A stretch of DNA of 64,000 nucleotides from assembly GCA_040901795.1 (NCBI GenBank), contig JBBDYH010000064.1, forward strand, positions 62,001 through 126,000, written 5' to 3'. Each line of letters begins with the position of its first letter. Within the stretch, counting starts at the first letter, position 1. The notes beneath the pieces are model-generated. The model was not told the DNA's origin and did no database searches. It saw only the letters and a list, made by a program, of their open reading frames with translations. Position numbers and translations under genes: made by a program. The DNA comes from JBBDYH01 sp040901795. Its GTDB lineage: Bacteria; Planctomycetota; Planctomycetia; Pirellulales; JALHPA01. Of the stretch, positions 1 to 9,068 are shown in pieces.

Positions 1-886
1 CATCGAAGCGGACGATGCCGGCGTTGTCTTTGAAGACGCTCACGCACCAATCTTCGTCGCCCAGCGTTTCGCGGATTTTTGAAGTGGCGGCGAAGATTGT
101 TTCCTTGAGCAGGTTCTCGAATCGCCGCTCCCCTTCCGGCCCACGATACGCCACGCGCCCGCCAAGCGTCTTGTGGCTGCAATGCTCGCTCCACGTTTGT
201 GCGAGCGTTTCAAGTTCGGCATCGGTTGGATCGCGGCCCAGCTCGCGGAAATGAGCCTGAATCGTTTTCATTTCCGCGAGCGAAAGGTAGAGCTGCCCTT
301 CCCGGCTGAGCTTTACAAGTGCCGGTTCGTTGAGTTCGCGAATCGGCACGGTGACTAGCCGAAAGCGGTACTCCGAGCCAAGCTCGAGCCGATCGAACAG
401 CAGCGGGCCCACGATCACTTGCTCGATCGCATCGTTCGCCAGAACTTTCGAGGCGAGCTGGCCAAGCTGCTCATCGGTCAGGCCCGCGATCCAGTATTTT
501 CGCAGCGTGCGAACCGCGGTGGCCGCAAAGCCGAAGTCGCCTATAGCGGCCAGCGTGCTTTGGGCGACCGGATCCATGACGCCGGGCTTCAGCAACAAGT
601 GGACGAGGTGCGCCGTGTTCGCTGCGGCATTTCCGTTCGGATCGAAGGCGAGACCTGGATCGCGCGCTGGGGCCACGACGGTTGTTTCGACGACCCGATC
701 GCTCAACAGCTCGAGCGCCAGGCGTTCAACCTGCTCGCGATTGAGGTCTCCCTCGATCAAATAACCATGTGCAGCCGTAACGTTTAGATTCGCGGCCAGA
801 CCGAGCTCCGCGACGTCGGCGGCGACGCGCTCGGCTGCGCGGTTCGGCTGCCCGGGCGCAGGATGAACATCAACTTCCCACAGCAT
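1..886 (-). CDS. purL: Phosphoribosylformylglycinamidine synthase, PurS-PurL fusion (5' part)
   Basis: Purine biosynthesis enzyme converting FGAR to FGAM with glutamine-derived ammonia. The open frame runs off the window's left edge; 295 codons are visible. Residues ~231-239 read TWSEHCSHK, the hallmark of the PurL ATP-binding region, followed by NAGIVRFD near the edge. Residues ~90-175 (LLLKPGVMDP...) resemble the small PurS subunit, and residues 1-75 look like a second PurS-like fold, so this is the long form with PurS fused to the N-terminus. The ATG at 886 lies inside the 3' end of tyrA (17 nt overlap); a GTG directly before it is an alternative start. The tight overlap suggests co-translation with tyrA. 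The glutaminase subunit (PurQ) cannot be seen here. Confidence 0.93.
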   Translation of the reverse strand, partial: MLWEVDVHPAPGQPNRAAERVAADVAELGLAANLNVTAAHGYLIEGDLNREQVERLALELLSDRVVETTVVAPARDPGLAFDPNGNAAANTAHLVHLLLKPGVMDPVAQSTLAAIGDFGFAATAVRTLRKYWIAGLTDEQLGQLASKVLANDAIEQVIVGPLLFDRLELGSEYRFRLVTVPIRELNEPALVKLSREGQLYLSLAEMKTIQAHFRELGRDPTDAELETLAQTWSEHCSHKTLGGRVAYRGPEGERRFENLLKETIFAATSKIRETLGDEDWCVSVFKDNAGIVRFD

Positions 887-1715
887 CACGGATTCGCTTC
901 GCCTCCTTGAGTAGTCGGTCGAGCCGACGCTCGTTGCCACGCTCGATCGCCGCGCGAAACCCGGCCAGCGATCTTTCCAACCGGCCGAGAGCTTTCAACA
1001 GGTTATCCGGGTTGTCCAGCAGTATCTGTGTCCATAGTTCGACGTCGCCCGCTGCAATCCGCGTGCAATCGCGCCAACCGCCCGCCGTAAGCGGCAGATC
1101 CTGCTCGGATGTCGAGCGGGCCAGCGCGGCGGCGACCAGATGCGGCAAATGGCTGGTGGCGGCCAAGGCTCGGTCGTGCGCCGCCGGCGACATGACCATC
1201 ACCGAGGCGCCCAGCGCCGACCAAAAGTCCGCCGTCCGTTGCAGATCCTCTTCGCGGGTCTTGCGCGTCGGCGTTACCACGACGACCCGGCCGTCGAACA
1301 GGTTCGCGCGGGCATGTTCGCAGCCGATCTTTTCGCTGCCGGCCAAGGGATGACTGCCGACAAATGCGACCGAGCGGGGCAACGCGCCGTTGAGTTGACG
1401 GACGATCGACGATTTCGTGCTGCCGGCGTCGGTCAGCAGGGCGCCCTCCGGGCAAGCGGCTGCGGCTTCGCGAACGTGGCGGGCAATCGATCTCACCGGC
1501 GTACAGACGACGACGAGCTCCGCGTCGCGGACTCCCTCGGCCAGGTCTTGGGTCGCACGCTGAACTGCGCCGGCGGCCTTGGCCTTTTGCAAGCTTTCCG
1601 GCCGGCGTCCCACGCCGACGACCTGACGGGCCAGCTTTCGCTCGCGCAGCGCCAAGCCGATCGAGCCGCCGATCAGCCCTACGCCGACAATTGCAACCGT
1701 GTCCCAATGCTTCAT
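870..1715 (-). CDS. tyrA: Prephenate dehydrogenase
   Basis: NAD(P)-dependent oxidative decarboxylation of prephenate to 4-hydroxyphenylpyruvate in tyrosine synthesis; cytoplasmic. The 281-residue protein starts with a Rossmann motif VGVGLIGGSIG (residues ~10-20), followed by VVVCTPV, TDAGSTKS and GSHPLAGSEKIG, the conserved substrate/cofactor loop of TyrA. HLPH at ~190 and the helical C-terminal dimerisation domain fit the family's usual length. No chorismate mutase or ACT domain is attached. It is the upstream gene of a two-gene unit with purL, whose start lies inside its 3' end. Upstream are only palindromic intergenic repeats. Confidence 0.95.
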   Translation of the reverse strand: MKHWDTVAIVGVGLIGGSIGLALRERKLARQVVGVGRRPESLQKAKAAGAVQRATQDLAEGVRDAELVVVCTPVRSIARHVREAAAACPEGALLTDAGSTKSSIVRQLNGALPRSVAFVGSHPLAGSEKIGCEHARANLFDGRVVVVTPTRKTREEDLQRTADFWSALGASVMVMSPAAHDRALAATSHLPHLVAAALARSTSEQDLPLTAGGWRDCTRIAAGDVELWTQILLDNPDNLLKALGRLERSLAGFRAAIERGNERRLDRLLKEAKRIRDAVGS

Positions 1716-1734
1716 GAGCGCTACTGCCGGCCTT

Positions 1735-1804
1735 GTAGCCGAAGTCGCCAGACTTCGGGGTTTCTGCGCTGAAAACGGCCCGGAACTCTGGCGAGTTCCG
1801 CTAC
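1735..1804. repeat. Palindromic intergenic repeat (type 1)
   Basis: Two arms, GTAGCCGAAGTCGCCAGACT and the imperfect complement ending in GAACTCTGGCGAGTTCCGCTAC, can fold into a long hairpin. A half-copy of the left arm recurs at 17320-17343. It lies just upstream of tyrA. It looks like a REP-type element; function unknown. Confidence 0.7.
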
Positions 1805-1891
1805 GGTGGTTGCCGTTCTTGTACCATATTAGGCGTTCGCTGAGCAGTGGGCGGCTATAATGCGGACAGTCGTCAGGATTTGTACATCTCT

Positions 1892-1982
1892 GTAGGGAAC
1901 GGCCTCCGTGCCGTTCCGTTAGGCGAGTTGATGTAGCTATGTCTATTCGCGCTTCCGGAACGCCGCAGAGGGCGTTCCCTAC
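1892..1982. repeat. Palindromic intergenic repeat (type 2)
   Basis: The outer arms GTAGGGAACGGCCTCCGTGC and GCAGAGGGCGTTCCCTAC are imperfect inverted complements around a ~45 nt centre. It ends ten bases before the TTG start of the following gene. REP-like element with no coding content. Confidence 0.65.
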
Positions 1983-1991
1983 GGAGCTGCC

Positions 1992-3047
1992 TTGAGGTTC
2001 CCATTTGTGTCACTTTTCAGCCCGCGCGTTAAGACGAAACAGCTTGCCGGCCTCTGCCGGCGGATGGCCACGTCGCTGGGCGCGGGGGTCGATCTGCGGC
2101 GGACGCTCAACCGCGAGGCCGAGACCACGCGCGGCGGATTGCAACGACGGCTGGCTGAGGTCCGCGACGTCGTGGCACGGGGTATTCCCCTCGCCGATGC
2201 GTTCGCCGCGACGGGCGACTATTTTCCGCCGCTGTTTCGACAATTGGTCGAGGTCGGCGAGCAAACCGGCCACACCTCCGAGGTCTTTGGTCAGCTTGGC
2301 GAGCACTATGAGCATCAGCTCGCGCTAAGACGAGTCTTTCTCGGCAGCATTGCTTGGCCGCTGACTCAGTTGATCATGGCGGTCGCTGTGATCGGCCTAT
2401 TGATTTGGATCATGGGCTTTCTCGGCACGCGCGGCGCGACGGCCGACATCCTGGGCTGGGGATTGAAGGGGACGAGTGGGCTGGCGATTTATCTTCTGAT
2501 TGTGGGATCGATTGCATCGGCGATTTTCGTGTTGATACAGGCGGCGCTGCGGGGGGCGCTGTGGTGGAAGCCAATTCAGCGAGCGCTCAACCGAATGCCC
2601 GTGCTCGGCCGCGCATTAAGGACCTTGGCGATCGGTCGCGTGGCCTGGACATTGCACCTTGCGCTGAATTCTGGGATGGAGGTTCGCCGGGCGCTGCGAT
2701 TGGCTCTTGGACTTAGCGGCAATGCCAGGTTCGAAGACGTCGCCGAGCCAATGTCGGCGGTCATTTCTCAGGGCCGACCGATTCACGAGGCGATGATCGC
2801 CGCACGCGTATTCCCTGGACCGTTTGTCGATGCCGTGGCGGTGGGCGAAGAAAGTGGACGGCTGGTCGAAACGCTGGCAATTCTTTCGCGGCAGCAGCAG
2901 GAAGAAGCCCGCGGCGCTCTGGCTGTGCTGGTGCGAGTGGCGGGTTTTGCCGTCTGGCTGTTGGTGGCTGGGCTGATCATCACGATGATTTTTCGCTTGG
3001 CAGGTTTTTATGTGGGGACCATCCAAGACGCGGCGAATTGGAAGTGA
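1992..3047 (+). CDS. Type II secretion / type IV pilus F-like inner-membrane protein
   Basis: Two tandem GspF/PilC-type domains (about residues 15-135 and 210-335) with membrane segments near 125-147, 160-190 and 315-340 identify this as the polytopic platform protein of a type II secretion or type IV pilus-like assembly. Motifs such as LVEVGEQTGHTSEVF and AVGEESGRLVETL are the conserved cores of the two repeats. At 351 residues it is slightly shorter than typical GspF (~400). The frame starts at TTG 1992; ATG 2064 (residue 25) is an alternative. No other secretion genes are adjacent, so it is an isolated copy; the partner ATPase and pseudopilins must lie elsewhere. Confidence 0.85.
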   Translation: MRFPFVSLFSPRVKTKQLAGLCRRMATSLGAGVDLRRTLNREAETTRGGLQRRLAEVRDVVARGIPLADAFAATGDYFPPLFRQLVEVGEQTGHTSEVFGQLGEHYEHQLALRRVFLGSIAWPLTQLIMAVAVIGLLIWIMGFLGTRGATADILGWGLKGTSGLAIYLLIVGSIASAIFVLIQAALRGALWWKPIQRALNRMPVLGRALRTLAIGRVAWTLHLALNSGMEVRRALRLALGLSGNARFEDVAEPMSAVISQGRPIHEAMIAARVFPGPFVDAVAVGEESGRLVETLAILSRQQQEEARGALAVLVRVAGFAVWLLVAGLIITMIFRLAGFYVGTIQDAANWK

Positions 3048-3050
3048 ACG

Positions 3051-3121
3051 TTTTGGAGCGCGACGACTTGTCGTCGGTTTGGATCTTTTTGGAGTGCGAC
3101 GACTTGTCGTCGCTTTGGATT
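3051..3121. repeat. Two tandem 35-bp units
   Basis: Two near-identical copies of a ~35 bp unit, each carrying the internal palindrome CGACGACTTGTCGTCG, follow the stop codon of the secretion gene. Intergenic; possibly a transcription-ending or REP-type element. Confidence 0.7.
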
Positions 3122-3143
3122 TCAAAAGGCCCAGCTTCTCGTT

Positions 3144-3243
3144 AGAACCGCTTACAATACTAACCCGACGCGTAAGCGAGGCCGAGTTTGGCCGCTTCTC
3201 GCTCACGCTTCGGGTTACTGTGTGCAGTTGTGTTAGCGGTTCT
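3144..3243. repeat. Nested palindromic repeat
   Basis: The outer arms AGAACCGCT (3144-3152) and AGCGGTTCT (3235-3243) enclose a second inverted pair, TAACCCGACGCGTAAGCGAG (3161-3180) and its imperfect complement at 3198-3217. The hairpin-in-hairpin layout is typical of small mobile palindromic elements. No coding content. Confidence 0.75.
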
Positions 3244-3319
3244 TAGTCTTAAACCCAGAACAAGTTTGGTTTTTTAAGTCCTTTGAAAAAGAAAGCGGTA
3301 ACAAGTTACCGCACTCCAG

Positions 3320-3889
3320 ATGTTCCTCCACGAATTCCTCGCTGCCGCGCCACTCAACCCGTTGGGCCCTGGGCGGCCAAATAGGGAGCTTTTGAGCCGC
3401 CTCGAGAATCGGCCGCTTGACCAAATCTTCGCCGATCGCCCGATTCCCGACCGCGCGATGGCGCAGGCCACACTGGCGGGCCTCTACCTGTTGGCCGACG
3501 ACTTAGACGCTTCGCATGAGATCAGCCAGTCAATCCACACGCCGACCGGCAGCTATTGGCACGGCATCATGCACCGCCGGGAGCCGGACTACGGCAACGC
3601 CAAATACTGGTTCCATCGCGTGGGTCGGCATCCGGTCTTCGAATCGGTCGCCGCGGCGGCTAACGACACCCGTGCCAAAATGCGTGCCGAAGATGAACGT
3701 CTAACCACGGCGTCGAGCGACCTTCGCTACCTTGAAACCGTCAGCGAATGGGACTCCGACCGCTTCGTCGATCTCTGTGCTCAGGCAGCCGAAACTGGCG
3801 GCCCGCTCGAGCAACTTTGCCGGTTAATCCAACGGCGCGAGTGCGAGCTTCTCCTGGCGCACTGTTTTGCCGCGGCGGTCGGCAGCTAA
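3320..3889 (+). CDS. Hypothetical protein
   Basis: A 189-residue soluble protein starting at ATG 3320 with no signal peptide or membrane segment. The central part, with motifs SYWHGIMHRREPDYGNA and KYWFHRVGRHPVFE, is rich in His, Trp and Tyr and looks like a conserved core; the C-terminus is helical with Cys pairs. I do not recognise the family and assign no function. It stands alone between the palindromic repeat and the sugar ABC operon. The long open frame and clear start make it a likely real gene. Confidence 0.65.
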   Translation: MFLHEFLAAAPLNPLGPGRPNRELLSRLENRPLDQIFADRPIPDRAMAQATLAGLYLLADDLDASHEISQSIHTPTGSYWHGIMHRREPDYGNAKYWFHRVGRHPVFESVAAAANDTRAKMRAEDERLTTASSDLRYLETVSEWDSDRFVDLCAQAAETGGPLEQLCRLIQRRECELLLAHCFAAAVGS

Positions 3890-3959
3890 ATACTTGCGAC
3901 CCACCATAGCCAGAATCTAGAATCCAATTCTTGGCTTATTTCTCGATATGGGGGTTGGC

Positions 3960-5078
3960 ATGACATCGCGGTCCCGATTTGCGTTGCTGGCGCTGCTACT
4001 GACTTGGACTCTCGGCTGTGGCGACAGCGGCAGTTCGCCGAAGCAAGGCGCCAGCGAGGGTGTGAAGCGAATTGTCTTTCTCACGAACGGCGACGACCCG
4101 TTCTGGGATGCCCTGTTGCAGGGCTTGCTCGAAGGGGAAAAGAAATTCGGCCTCGCCAAAGCCGGGCTGAAAGTGGAGCGCGACGTGAACAACGCCACTG
4201 CCGAAGGGCAGATTACACGGCTCCAGCGGTACGCCTCATCTGGCGACATCGCGGCCGTAGCGATTTCCGTGATTCAGGCCGACAATCCGGCCATCGTCGA
4301 GGAGATGCGGAAGCTCCAATCGATGGGAATTCCCGTGATTACGGTGGATGGCGACGTAAACCGCAAAGAATTCCGTGACGCCAGGTCGTTCTACATCGGC
4401 ACCGACAACGTGGTGGGCGGGCGAACGCTTGGCACGGCCACCAAGGCGCTCCTCGAAGCCAGAGGGATCAAGGACGGGGGCTATGTGCAATTCGCCGGTT
4501 TTACAGATAACGACAACGCCCGCAGCCGCATGGACGGATTCAACGAAGCCATCGGCGATGCGTACGCCGAGAAAGACCGCATGCCTGACCAGATGGACCG
4601 AAACAAGGCGCAGGACAACGTGCGGACCGCTCTGGACAACCACAAAGATATCAAGGCTCTCATCGGGATTTGGGCCTACAATGCTCCGGCCATTGCCGAA
4701 GTGGTCGACGAGCGCGGCGTGCACGATAAGGTCGTAGTCGCCACGTTCGATGCCCAGGCCGCCGCCATCGACAAAATGGAGCAGGGGCTGATCGACGTCC
4801 TGGTGGTGCAAAACCCCTTTGACATGGGCGTACAGACTGTGCGGCTGCTGCGTGCCATGATCGCCAAGGACAACACCACGATCGCCGAAATGTTCCCCAA
4901 CAAAGATCAACCGGACGGGGACGTTTACACGACGGGCCTGCGCTTGGTCGTACCCGACAACAAGTCGCCGATCGACGAAGAGCGGTTTAAGAAGCTATTT
5001 GACGAGAACGTCGTGGAGTACATGACACTGGTTAAGTTCAAGGAGTGGCTGAAAGAGTACGATCTCACCAGCTCATGA
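3960..5078 (+). CDS. Sugar ABC transporter substrate-binding lipoprotein
   Basis: Periplasmic-binding-protein type I fold of the ribose/LacI class, delivering a sugar-like ligand to the adjacent permease. The N-terminus from ATG 3960 is a lipoprotein signal (LTWTLGC lipobox). The N-lobe (IVFLTNGDDPFWDALLQG..., IPVITVDGD..., YIGTDN) precedes the C-lobe (VQFAGFTDNDNARSRMDGF..., VVVATFDA..., VVQNPFDMG), which is the usual order. A GGGGG stretch precedes ATG 3960; ATG 3948 is an in-frame alternative. Its TGA overlaps the ATG of the permease. First gene of a three-gene importer operon; the exact sugar cannot be read from sequence. Confidence 0.9.
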   Translation: MTSRSRFALLALLLTWTLGCGDSGSSPKQGASEGVKRIVFLTNGDDPFWDALLQGLLEGEKKFGLAKAGLKVERDVNNATAEGQITRLQRYASSGDIAAVAISVIQADNPAIVEEMRKLQSMGIPVITVDGDVNRKEFRDARSFYIGTDNVVGGRTLGTATKALLEARGIKDGGYVQFAGFTDNDNARSRMDGFNEAIGDAYAEKDRMPDQMDRNKAQDNVRTALDNHKDIKALIGIWAYNAPAIAEVVDERGVHDKVVVATFDAQAAAIDKMEQGLIDVLVVQNPFDMGVQTVRLLRAMIAKDNTTIAEMFPNKDQPDGDVYTTGLRLVVPDNKSPIDEERFKKLFDENVVEYMTLVKFKEWLKEYDLTSS

Positions 5079-6331
5079 ACCACTCCTCTGCGCCGTCTCG
5101 GTGGTTGGCCTATTCGTGGCTTCGCGCCAACGAATGGATTCTTGTGGGAGCGATTCTCGCCGTCTATCTGCTCACGGCGGCAGTCGACAAGGATCACAGC
5201 TACATCGATCCCGAAAGATTCCGATTTTGTCTGGAAGATATCGTCCGCAACTTCGCCCTGTTCGGCATGCTGGCGTTGGGCGCGATGGTGGTGATCGTCG
5301 GCGGAGGCATCGATCTTTCGGTCGGATCGCTGGTGGCGTTGTGTGCGGTTGTGCTGGCCTCCACGATGATGGCCTTTGCCGACCCTGCCGACCGCTTTTT
5401 GTCCGACCTTGGCGCGGGAGCGGTGACCGTGGCCATTCTCGTGACGCTGGCGACCGGTCTGATCGTGGGCACGCTGCACGCCTGGCTGGTTACAGCGATT
5501 GAGCTTCCGCCGTTCATCGCCACGCTGGCCACGTTGGTTGGACTGCGGAGCTTTGCGCGCGTTCTGTGCGACTACGCCAATCAGATCAAGTACGACAAGC
5601 CATCGGCATCGGACATATACGTCACGCACCCATTCCTATCGGCGATCAAGGATCCCTGGGTCATGCTGGGCGTATTCCTGTCGATGGCGCTTGTCACGGG
5701 CGCAATCCTCAAATATACGGTGCTGGGACGGCACACCTACGCACTGGGCGGCAACGAGAACGCTGCGCGGCTCAGCGGCATCCGCACGGGCGCGATCAAA
5801 TGGTTCGTGTACTGCTACGCCGGGCTGATGGGCGCGATCGCGGCCGTTTTCATTCTGGCCCGCGGCGGCGGCGCGCAGCCTGCAGGGCAAGCCATGGGCT
5901 ACGAATTGACCGCAATCGCCGCCGCGGTGGTCGGGGGCTGCAGCCTGCGGGGAGGCGTGGGGACCGTGACGGGAACGGTGCTGGGAGCGCTGTTCCTGCG
6001 GCTGGTGATCGATGCCATCAACCGCATCATCGATTCCAGCGCTGATAAGCCGGAGGGAATGATCGTCGGCGTGGTTGTTGTGCTGGCGGTGACCTTTACC
6101 CAAATGCGCGACCTCATGCATTCAGGGCGGCGGTTCTTTCCGGGATGGCAGGGAGTGTTCTCGATTCTGGCGATATCCATCGCCGGCGCCATGCTGGTGA
6201 TGATGTTCAGCACGTACATACCGGAGCTAAAGCCGCGCGGAGGCGCCGTAGGTGCGATCACATTTGCCGCTATTGGCCTGGGCCTGGCGGGACTCAAGTA
6301 TTGGGAAAGCCGGCGGGATCGCCTCGCTTGA
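5075..6331 (+). CDS. Ribose-type ABC transporter permease
   Basis: RbsC/BPD_transp_2-family inner-membrane permease forming the channel of the sugar importer. Motifs include GGGIDLSVGSLVAL, PPFIATLATLVGLRS, GRHTYALGGNENAARLSGI and a late glycine-rich segment GGCSLRGGVGTVTGTVLGA. ATG 5075 forms an ATGA overlap with the binding protein and is preferred over the upstream in-frame GTG 5045. About 418 residues, longer than the ~320 of E. coli RbsC, because of an extended periplasmic loop around residues 95-120 and 170-200 and two additional C-terminal membrane segments. Followed by the ATPase after ~75 nt. Confidence 0.92.
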   Translation: MNHSSAPSRWLAYSWLRANEWILVGAILAVYLLTAAVDKDHSYIDPERFRFCLEDIVRNFALFGMLALGAMVVIVGGGIDLSVGSLVALCAVVLASTMMAFADPADRFLSDLGAGAVTVAILVTLATGLIVGTLHAWLVTAIELPPFIATLATLVGLRSFARVLCDYANQIKYDKPSASDIYVTHPFLSAIKDPWVMLGVFLSMALVTGAILKYTVLGRHTYALGGNENAARLSGIRTGAIKWFVYCYAGLMGAIAAVFILARGGGAQPAGQAMGYELTAIAAAVVGGCSLRGGVGTVTGTVLGALFLRLVIDAINRIIDSSADKPEGMIVGVVVVLAVTFTQMRDLMHSGRRFFPGWQGVFSILAISIAGAMLVMMFSTYIPELKPRGGAVGAITFAAIGLGLAGLKYWESRRDRLA

Positions 6332-6407
6332 GTCGAGGATGCCCTTGAACAGGCCTGAGGGATGTCTGACCATCCACGATCAGTCATTGTCCCCACGAGT
6401 GACACAC

Positions 6408-7943
6408 ATGACCGACGCGAATGCAATTATAGAAATCCACGGGGTCACCAAGCGTTTCCCTGGCGTCGTCGCGCTCGATGACGTCTCGTTCGAAATTGCC
6501 AAGGGAGAGCTGCACGCCATCGTCGGCGAAAACGGCGCGGGCAAGAGCACGCTGATGAAAATCCTCTCTGGCGTGATCCCCGACTTTGAGGGCGAGCTCC
6601 TGTTGCGCGCACAAAGCGTGCGGTTTCGTGGGACCCGTGACGCCGAGCGCGCGGGCGTGAGCATTATCCATCAGGAGCTGAACCTGGTCGAGCAGCTTTC
6701 GAGCGCGGCAAATATCTTTCTCGGCCGTGAACGGCGAACGCGCATCGGGCTGCTCGACGACCGGACAATGGAACGCGAAGCTGCCAGGCTGTTCGAGCGG
6801 CTCGAGTGTGCGGTCTCGCCGCGCGCGGCTGCGGGCACATTGCGCGTCGGCGATCAGCAGTTGATTGAAATCGCCAAAGCGCTTTCGCTCGATACCGAAA
6901 TCCTCATCATGGACGAGCCGACCAGCGCTTTGACCGAGTCCGAGGTCGCGCGCCTGTATCGTGTGATCGAGCGCTTGCGTGAGCGGGGCGTAACGATCCT
7001 TTACATCTCGCACAAGATGGACGAGGTGTTTCGGCTGGCCGACCACATCACCGTGCTCCGCGACGGCAAGCTCGTACGCACGCTGAACCGTGGACAAACG
7101 ACCGCCCGCGAAGTGACCCATTTGATGGTCGGGCGCGAGATCGAAGCCGCCAAGCATCATGCGCCTCGCGCGCCGGGCGAAACCGTGCTCGAAGTTCAGA
7201 GTCTGTCGCTTCCCTGGCCCGGCCATGCGCGCGGTTGGCGGCTGCGCGATATCAGTTTTTCCTTGCGACGCGGCGAGATCCTGGGCATTGCCGGCTTGAT
7301 GGGCGCGGGGCGCACCGAGCTCTTGGAGACTCTCTTCGGAGCGGCTGACGAACGGCCGCTCGGCGGCTTGCGGTTGAACGGCCGGCCGGCACTGTTCCGT
7401 CACCCGGCCGAAGCGCGGCGCGCCGGCATGGCACTGGTTACCGAGGACCGCAAACGACTGGGACTGTTTGCCAACATGACGGTGCGCGAGAACATCACTG
7501 TCTGCACGTTGCGAGCGTTGGCCAACGGTGGCATTATCCGGACGCGGCGGGAACGGGCAGCGGCACGGACGTCGATCGACAGCCTGGCTGTAAGAACGTC
7601 CGGTCCCGAGGCGCCGGTGACGACGCTCAGCGGAGGCAATCAACAGAAGTGCATCATTGGCCGCTGGCTACTGACGCGGCCGGAGGTGCTTTTGCTCGAC
7701 GATCCCACACGTGGCGTCGATGTCGGGGCGAAAGCAGAGCTGTACCGTCTGATGGACCAGCTCTGCCGCAATGGCATGGCGATCATCGTCACCTCGAGCG
7801 AGCTGCCCGAGCTGCTCACAGTCAGCGACCGGATCCTCGTGCTCTGTGAAGGGCGGCTGACTGGAGAATTCAGCCGAGCCGAAGCGACCGAGCAGCGGAT
7901 CATGGAGGCGGCGACGAAACGAACGATGAATGATGAACGATGA
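6408..7943 (+). CDS. Ribose-type ABC transporter ATP-binding protein (two ABC domains)
   Basis: RbsA-family double ATPase energising the importer. The first ABC domain has Walker A GENGAGKST and Walker B ILIMDEPTSALT; the second has the usual degenerate Walker A (GLMGAGRTE), signature LSGGNQQK and Walker B VLLLDDPTRGVD. ATG 6408 (MTDANAIIEIHGVTKRFPG) gives the standard ~511-residue length; an open frame extends further upstream but its extra 52 residues look non-conserved. The last codons (TKRTMNDER) are encoded by the left arm of a hairpin repeat. This is the only sugar-type ATPase in the window, whereas a second binding protein/permease pair at 55.8-58.1 kb lacks one. Confidence 0.93.
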   Translation: MTDANAIIEIHGVTKRFPGVVALDDVSFEIAKGELHAIVGENGAGKSTLMKILSGVIPDFEGELLLRAQSVRFRGTRDAERAGVSIIHQELNLVEQLSSAANIFLGRERRTRIGLLDDRTMEREAARLFERLECAVSPRAAAGTLRVGDQQLIEIAKALSLDTEILIMDEPTSALTESEVARLYRVIERLRERGVTILYISHKMDEVFRLADHITVLRDGKLVRTLNRGQTTAREVTHLMVGREIEAAKHHAPRAPGETVLEVQSLSLPWPGHARGWRLRDISFSLRRGEILGIAGLMGAGRTELLETLFGAADERPLGGLRLNGRPALFRHPAEARRAGMALVTEDRKRLGLFANMTVRENITVCTLRALANGGIIRTRRERAAARTSIDSLAVRTSGPEAPVTTLSGGNQQKCIIGRWLLTRPEVLLLDDPTRGVDVGAKAELYRLMDQLCRNGMAIIVTSSELPELLTVSDRILVLCEGRLTGEFSRAEATEQRIMEAATKRTMNDER

Positions 7944-7985
7944 ATGATGAACCGCTCATCGTTCATCGTTCATCATTCATCGTTT
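7921..7985. terminator. Hairpin between convergent genes
   Basis: Iterated ACGATGAATGATGA units face their complements (TCATCATTCATCGT) across a short GCC-type turn, ending in TTTT. The hairpin lies between the convergent ATPase and ThiF-like genes and could terminate transcription from both sides. Its left arm encodes the end of the ATPase. Confidence 0.7.
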
Positions 7986-7988
7986 TCC

Positions 7989-9068
7989 TCAGCTTCCCAC
8001 ATATTTCGCATACACGCTTCGCGCTACGCTGACGTCGTCGGTGCCGCCGACGATCGCTCGCCCGTCAGGAAAGACGGTCAGCGAGTACCCGTCGATCGTC
8101 GCGCGCAAGAGGAACCTGTTGCGGATCACCTCGCCCAGCGGTTTTAGCTTGACTTCGAGCGACTCCAGCGAAACGCCCCCGTCGACCAGCGTCCGAAGCT
8201 GGACCGCGTTGCGGCCGCAGAGCACCGCCGTCTGGCTCATGCGATCGCCAGAGAGCCATGGATATTCCTCTCCGCGGCACGTTGGGCACCCGCCTTGTTG
8301 GCCAAGCTGTTCGAGCCGCACCTGGCGGAACTGATTGTCCCAAACGTCGATGACGGTCCAGCCGCGGTTGATCGCCTCACGTTTGCCAGCCAGCAGCTTC
8401 ATCGCCTCGGACGCTTGCAGCGAAGCCACGACGTTTACGACCGACCCCAGGATGCCTGCCGTATCGCAGGTGGGTGTGCTCCCCGGCGGCGGCGGTTCGG
8501 GAATCAGGCAGCGCAGGCACGGCGTTTCGCCGGGCACAATCGTCATGATCTGCCCTTCGCTGCCGATGCACCCGCCATAGACCCACGGGATGCCGAGCTT
8601 GTGGGCCGCGTCGTTGAGTAAAAAACGCGTCTCGAAGTTGTCCGTGCCGTCGACGATCACATCGACATCTTCGCAGAGCGACGTCACATTTGTGTGATTC
8701 ACGTCCGCGACAATCGGCTCGATCTCGATCGACGAATTGATGCGGCGAAGCTTGTTGGCGGCGGCAATCGCCTTGGGTAGTCCGGCGGCGAGATCATCCT
8801 CGTCGAACAGCACTTGCCGCTGCAGGTTGTTCAGCTCGATGAAGTCCCGATCGACGATCCGCACCTGGCCCACGCCGGCACGCACCAGCGTGTTGGCGAT
8901 CACCGTCCCCAGCGCCCCGCAGCCGCAGACTAGCGCGCGGCCGGCGAGCAGTTGCTGTTGGCCTGCCTCCCCCAACGGCGCGAAGCGCATCTGCCGATCG
9001 TAGCGCGCGAGACTCGAGTTGTCCAACGATTCGGCCACAGATAGGAAACCAGGGAAACGGTCCGTCAT
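7989..9068 (-). CDS. ThiF/MoeB-family E1-like adenylyltransferase
   Basis: Adenylates the C-terminal glycine of a ubiquitin-like sulfur carrier (ThiS or MoaD type) for thiamine or molybdopterin synthesis. The nucleotide-binding loop is GCGALGT (residues ~49-55), then RIVDRDFIELNNLQRQ, VDGTDNFETRFLLND, and paired zinc cysteines CLRC and CPTC. About 80 residues after the zinc site form an extra C-terminal domain of unknown role; no rhodanese domain is present. The carrier protein and thiazole or molybdopterin partners are not adjacent, so ThiF and MoeB cannot be separated by context. 359 residues. Confidence 0.88.
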   Translation of the reverse strand: MTDRFPGFLSVAESLDNSSLARYDRQMRFAPLGEAGQQQLLAGRALVCGCGALGTVIANTLVRAGVGQVRIVDRDFIELNNLQRQVLFDEDDLAAGLPKAIAAANKLRRINSSIEIEPIVADVNHTNVTSLCEDVDVIVDGTDNFETRFLLNDAAHKLGIPWVYGGCIGSEGQIMTIVPGETPCLRCLIPEPPPPGSTPTCDTAGILGSVVNVVASLQASEAMKLLAGKREAINRGWTVIDVWDNQFRQVRLEQLGQQGGCPTCRGEEYPWLSGDRMSQTAVLCGRNAVQLRTLVDGGVSLESLEVKLKPLGEVIRNRFLLRATIDGYSLTVFPDGRAIVGGTDDVSVARSVYAKYVGS

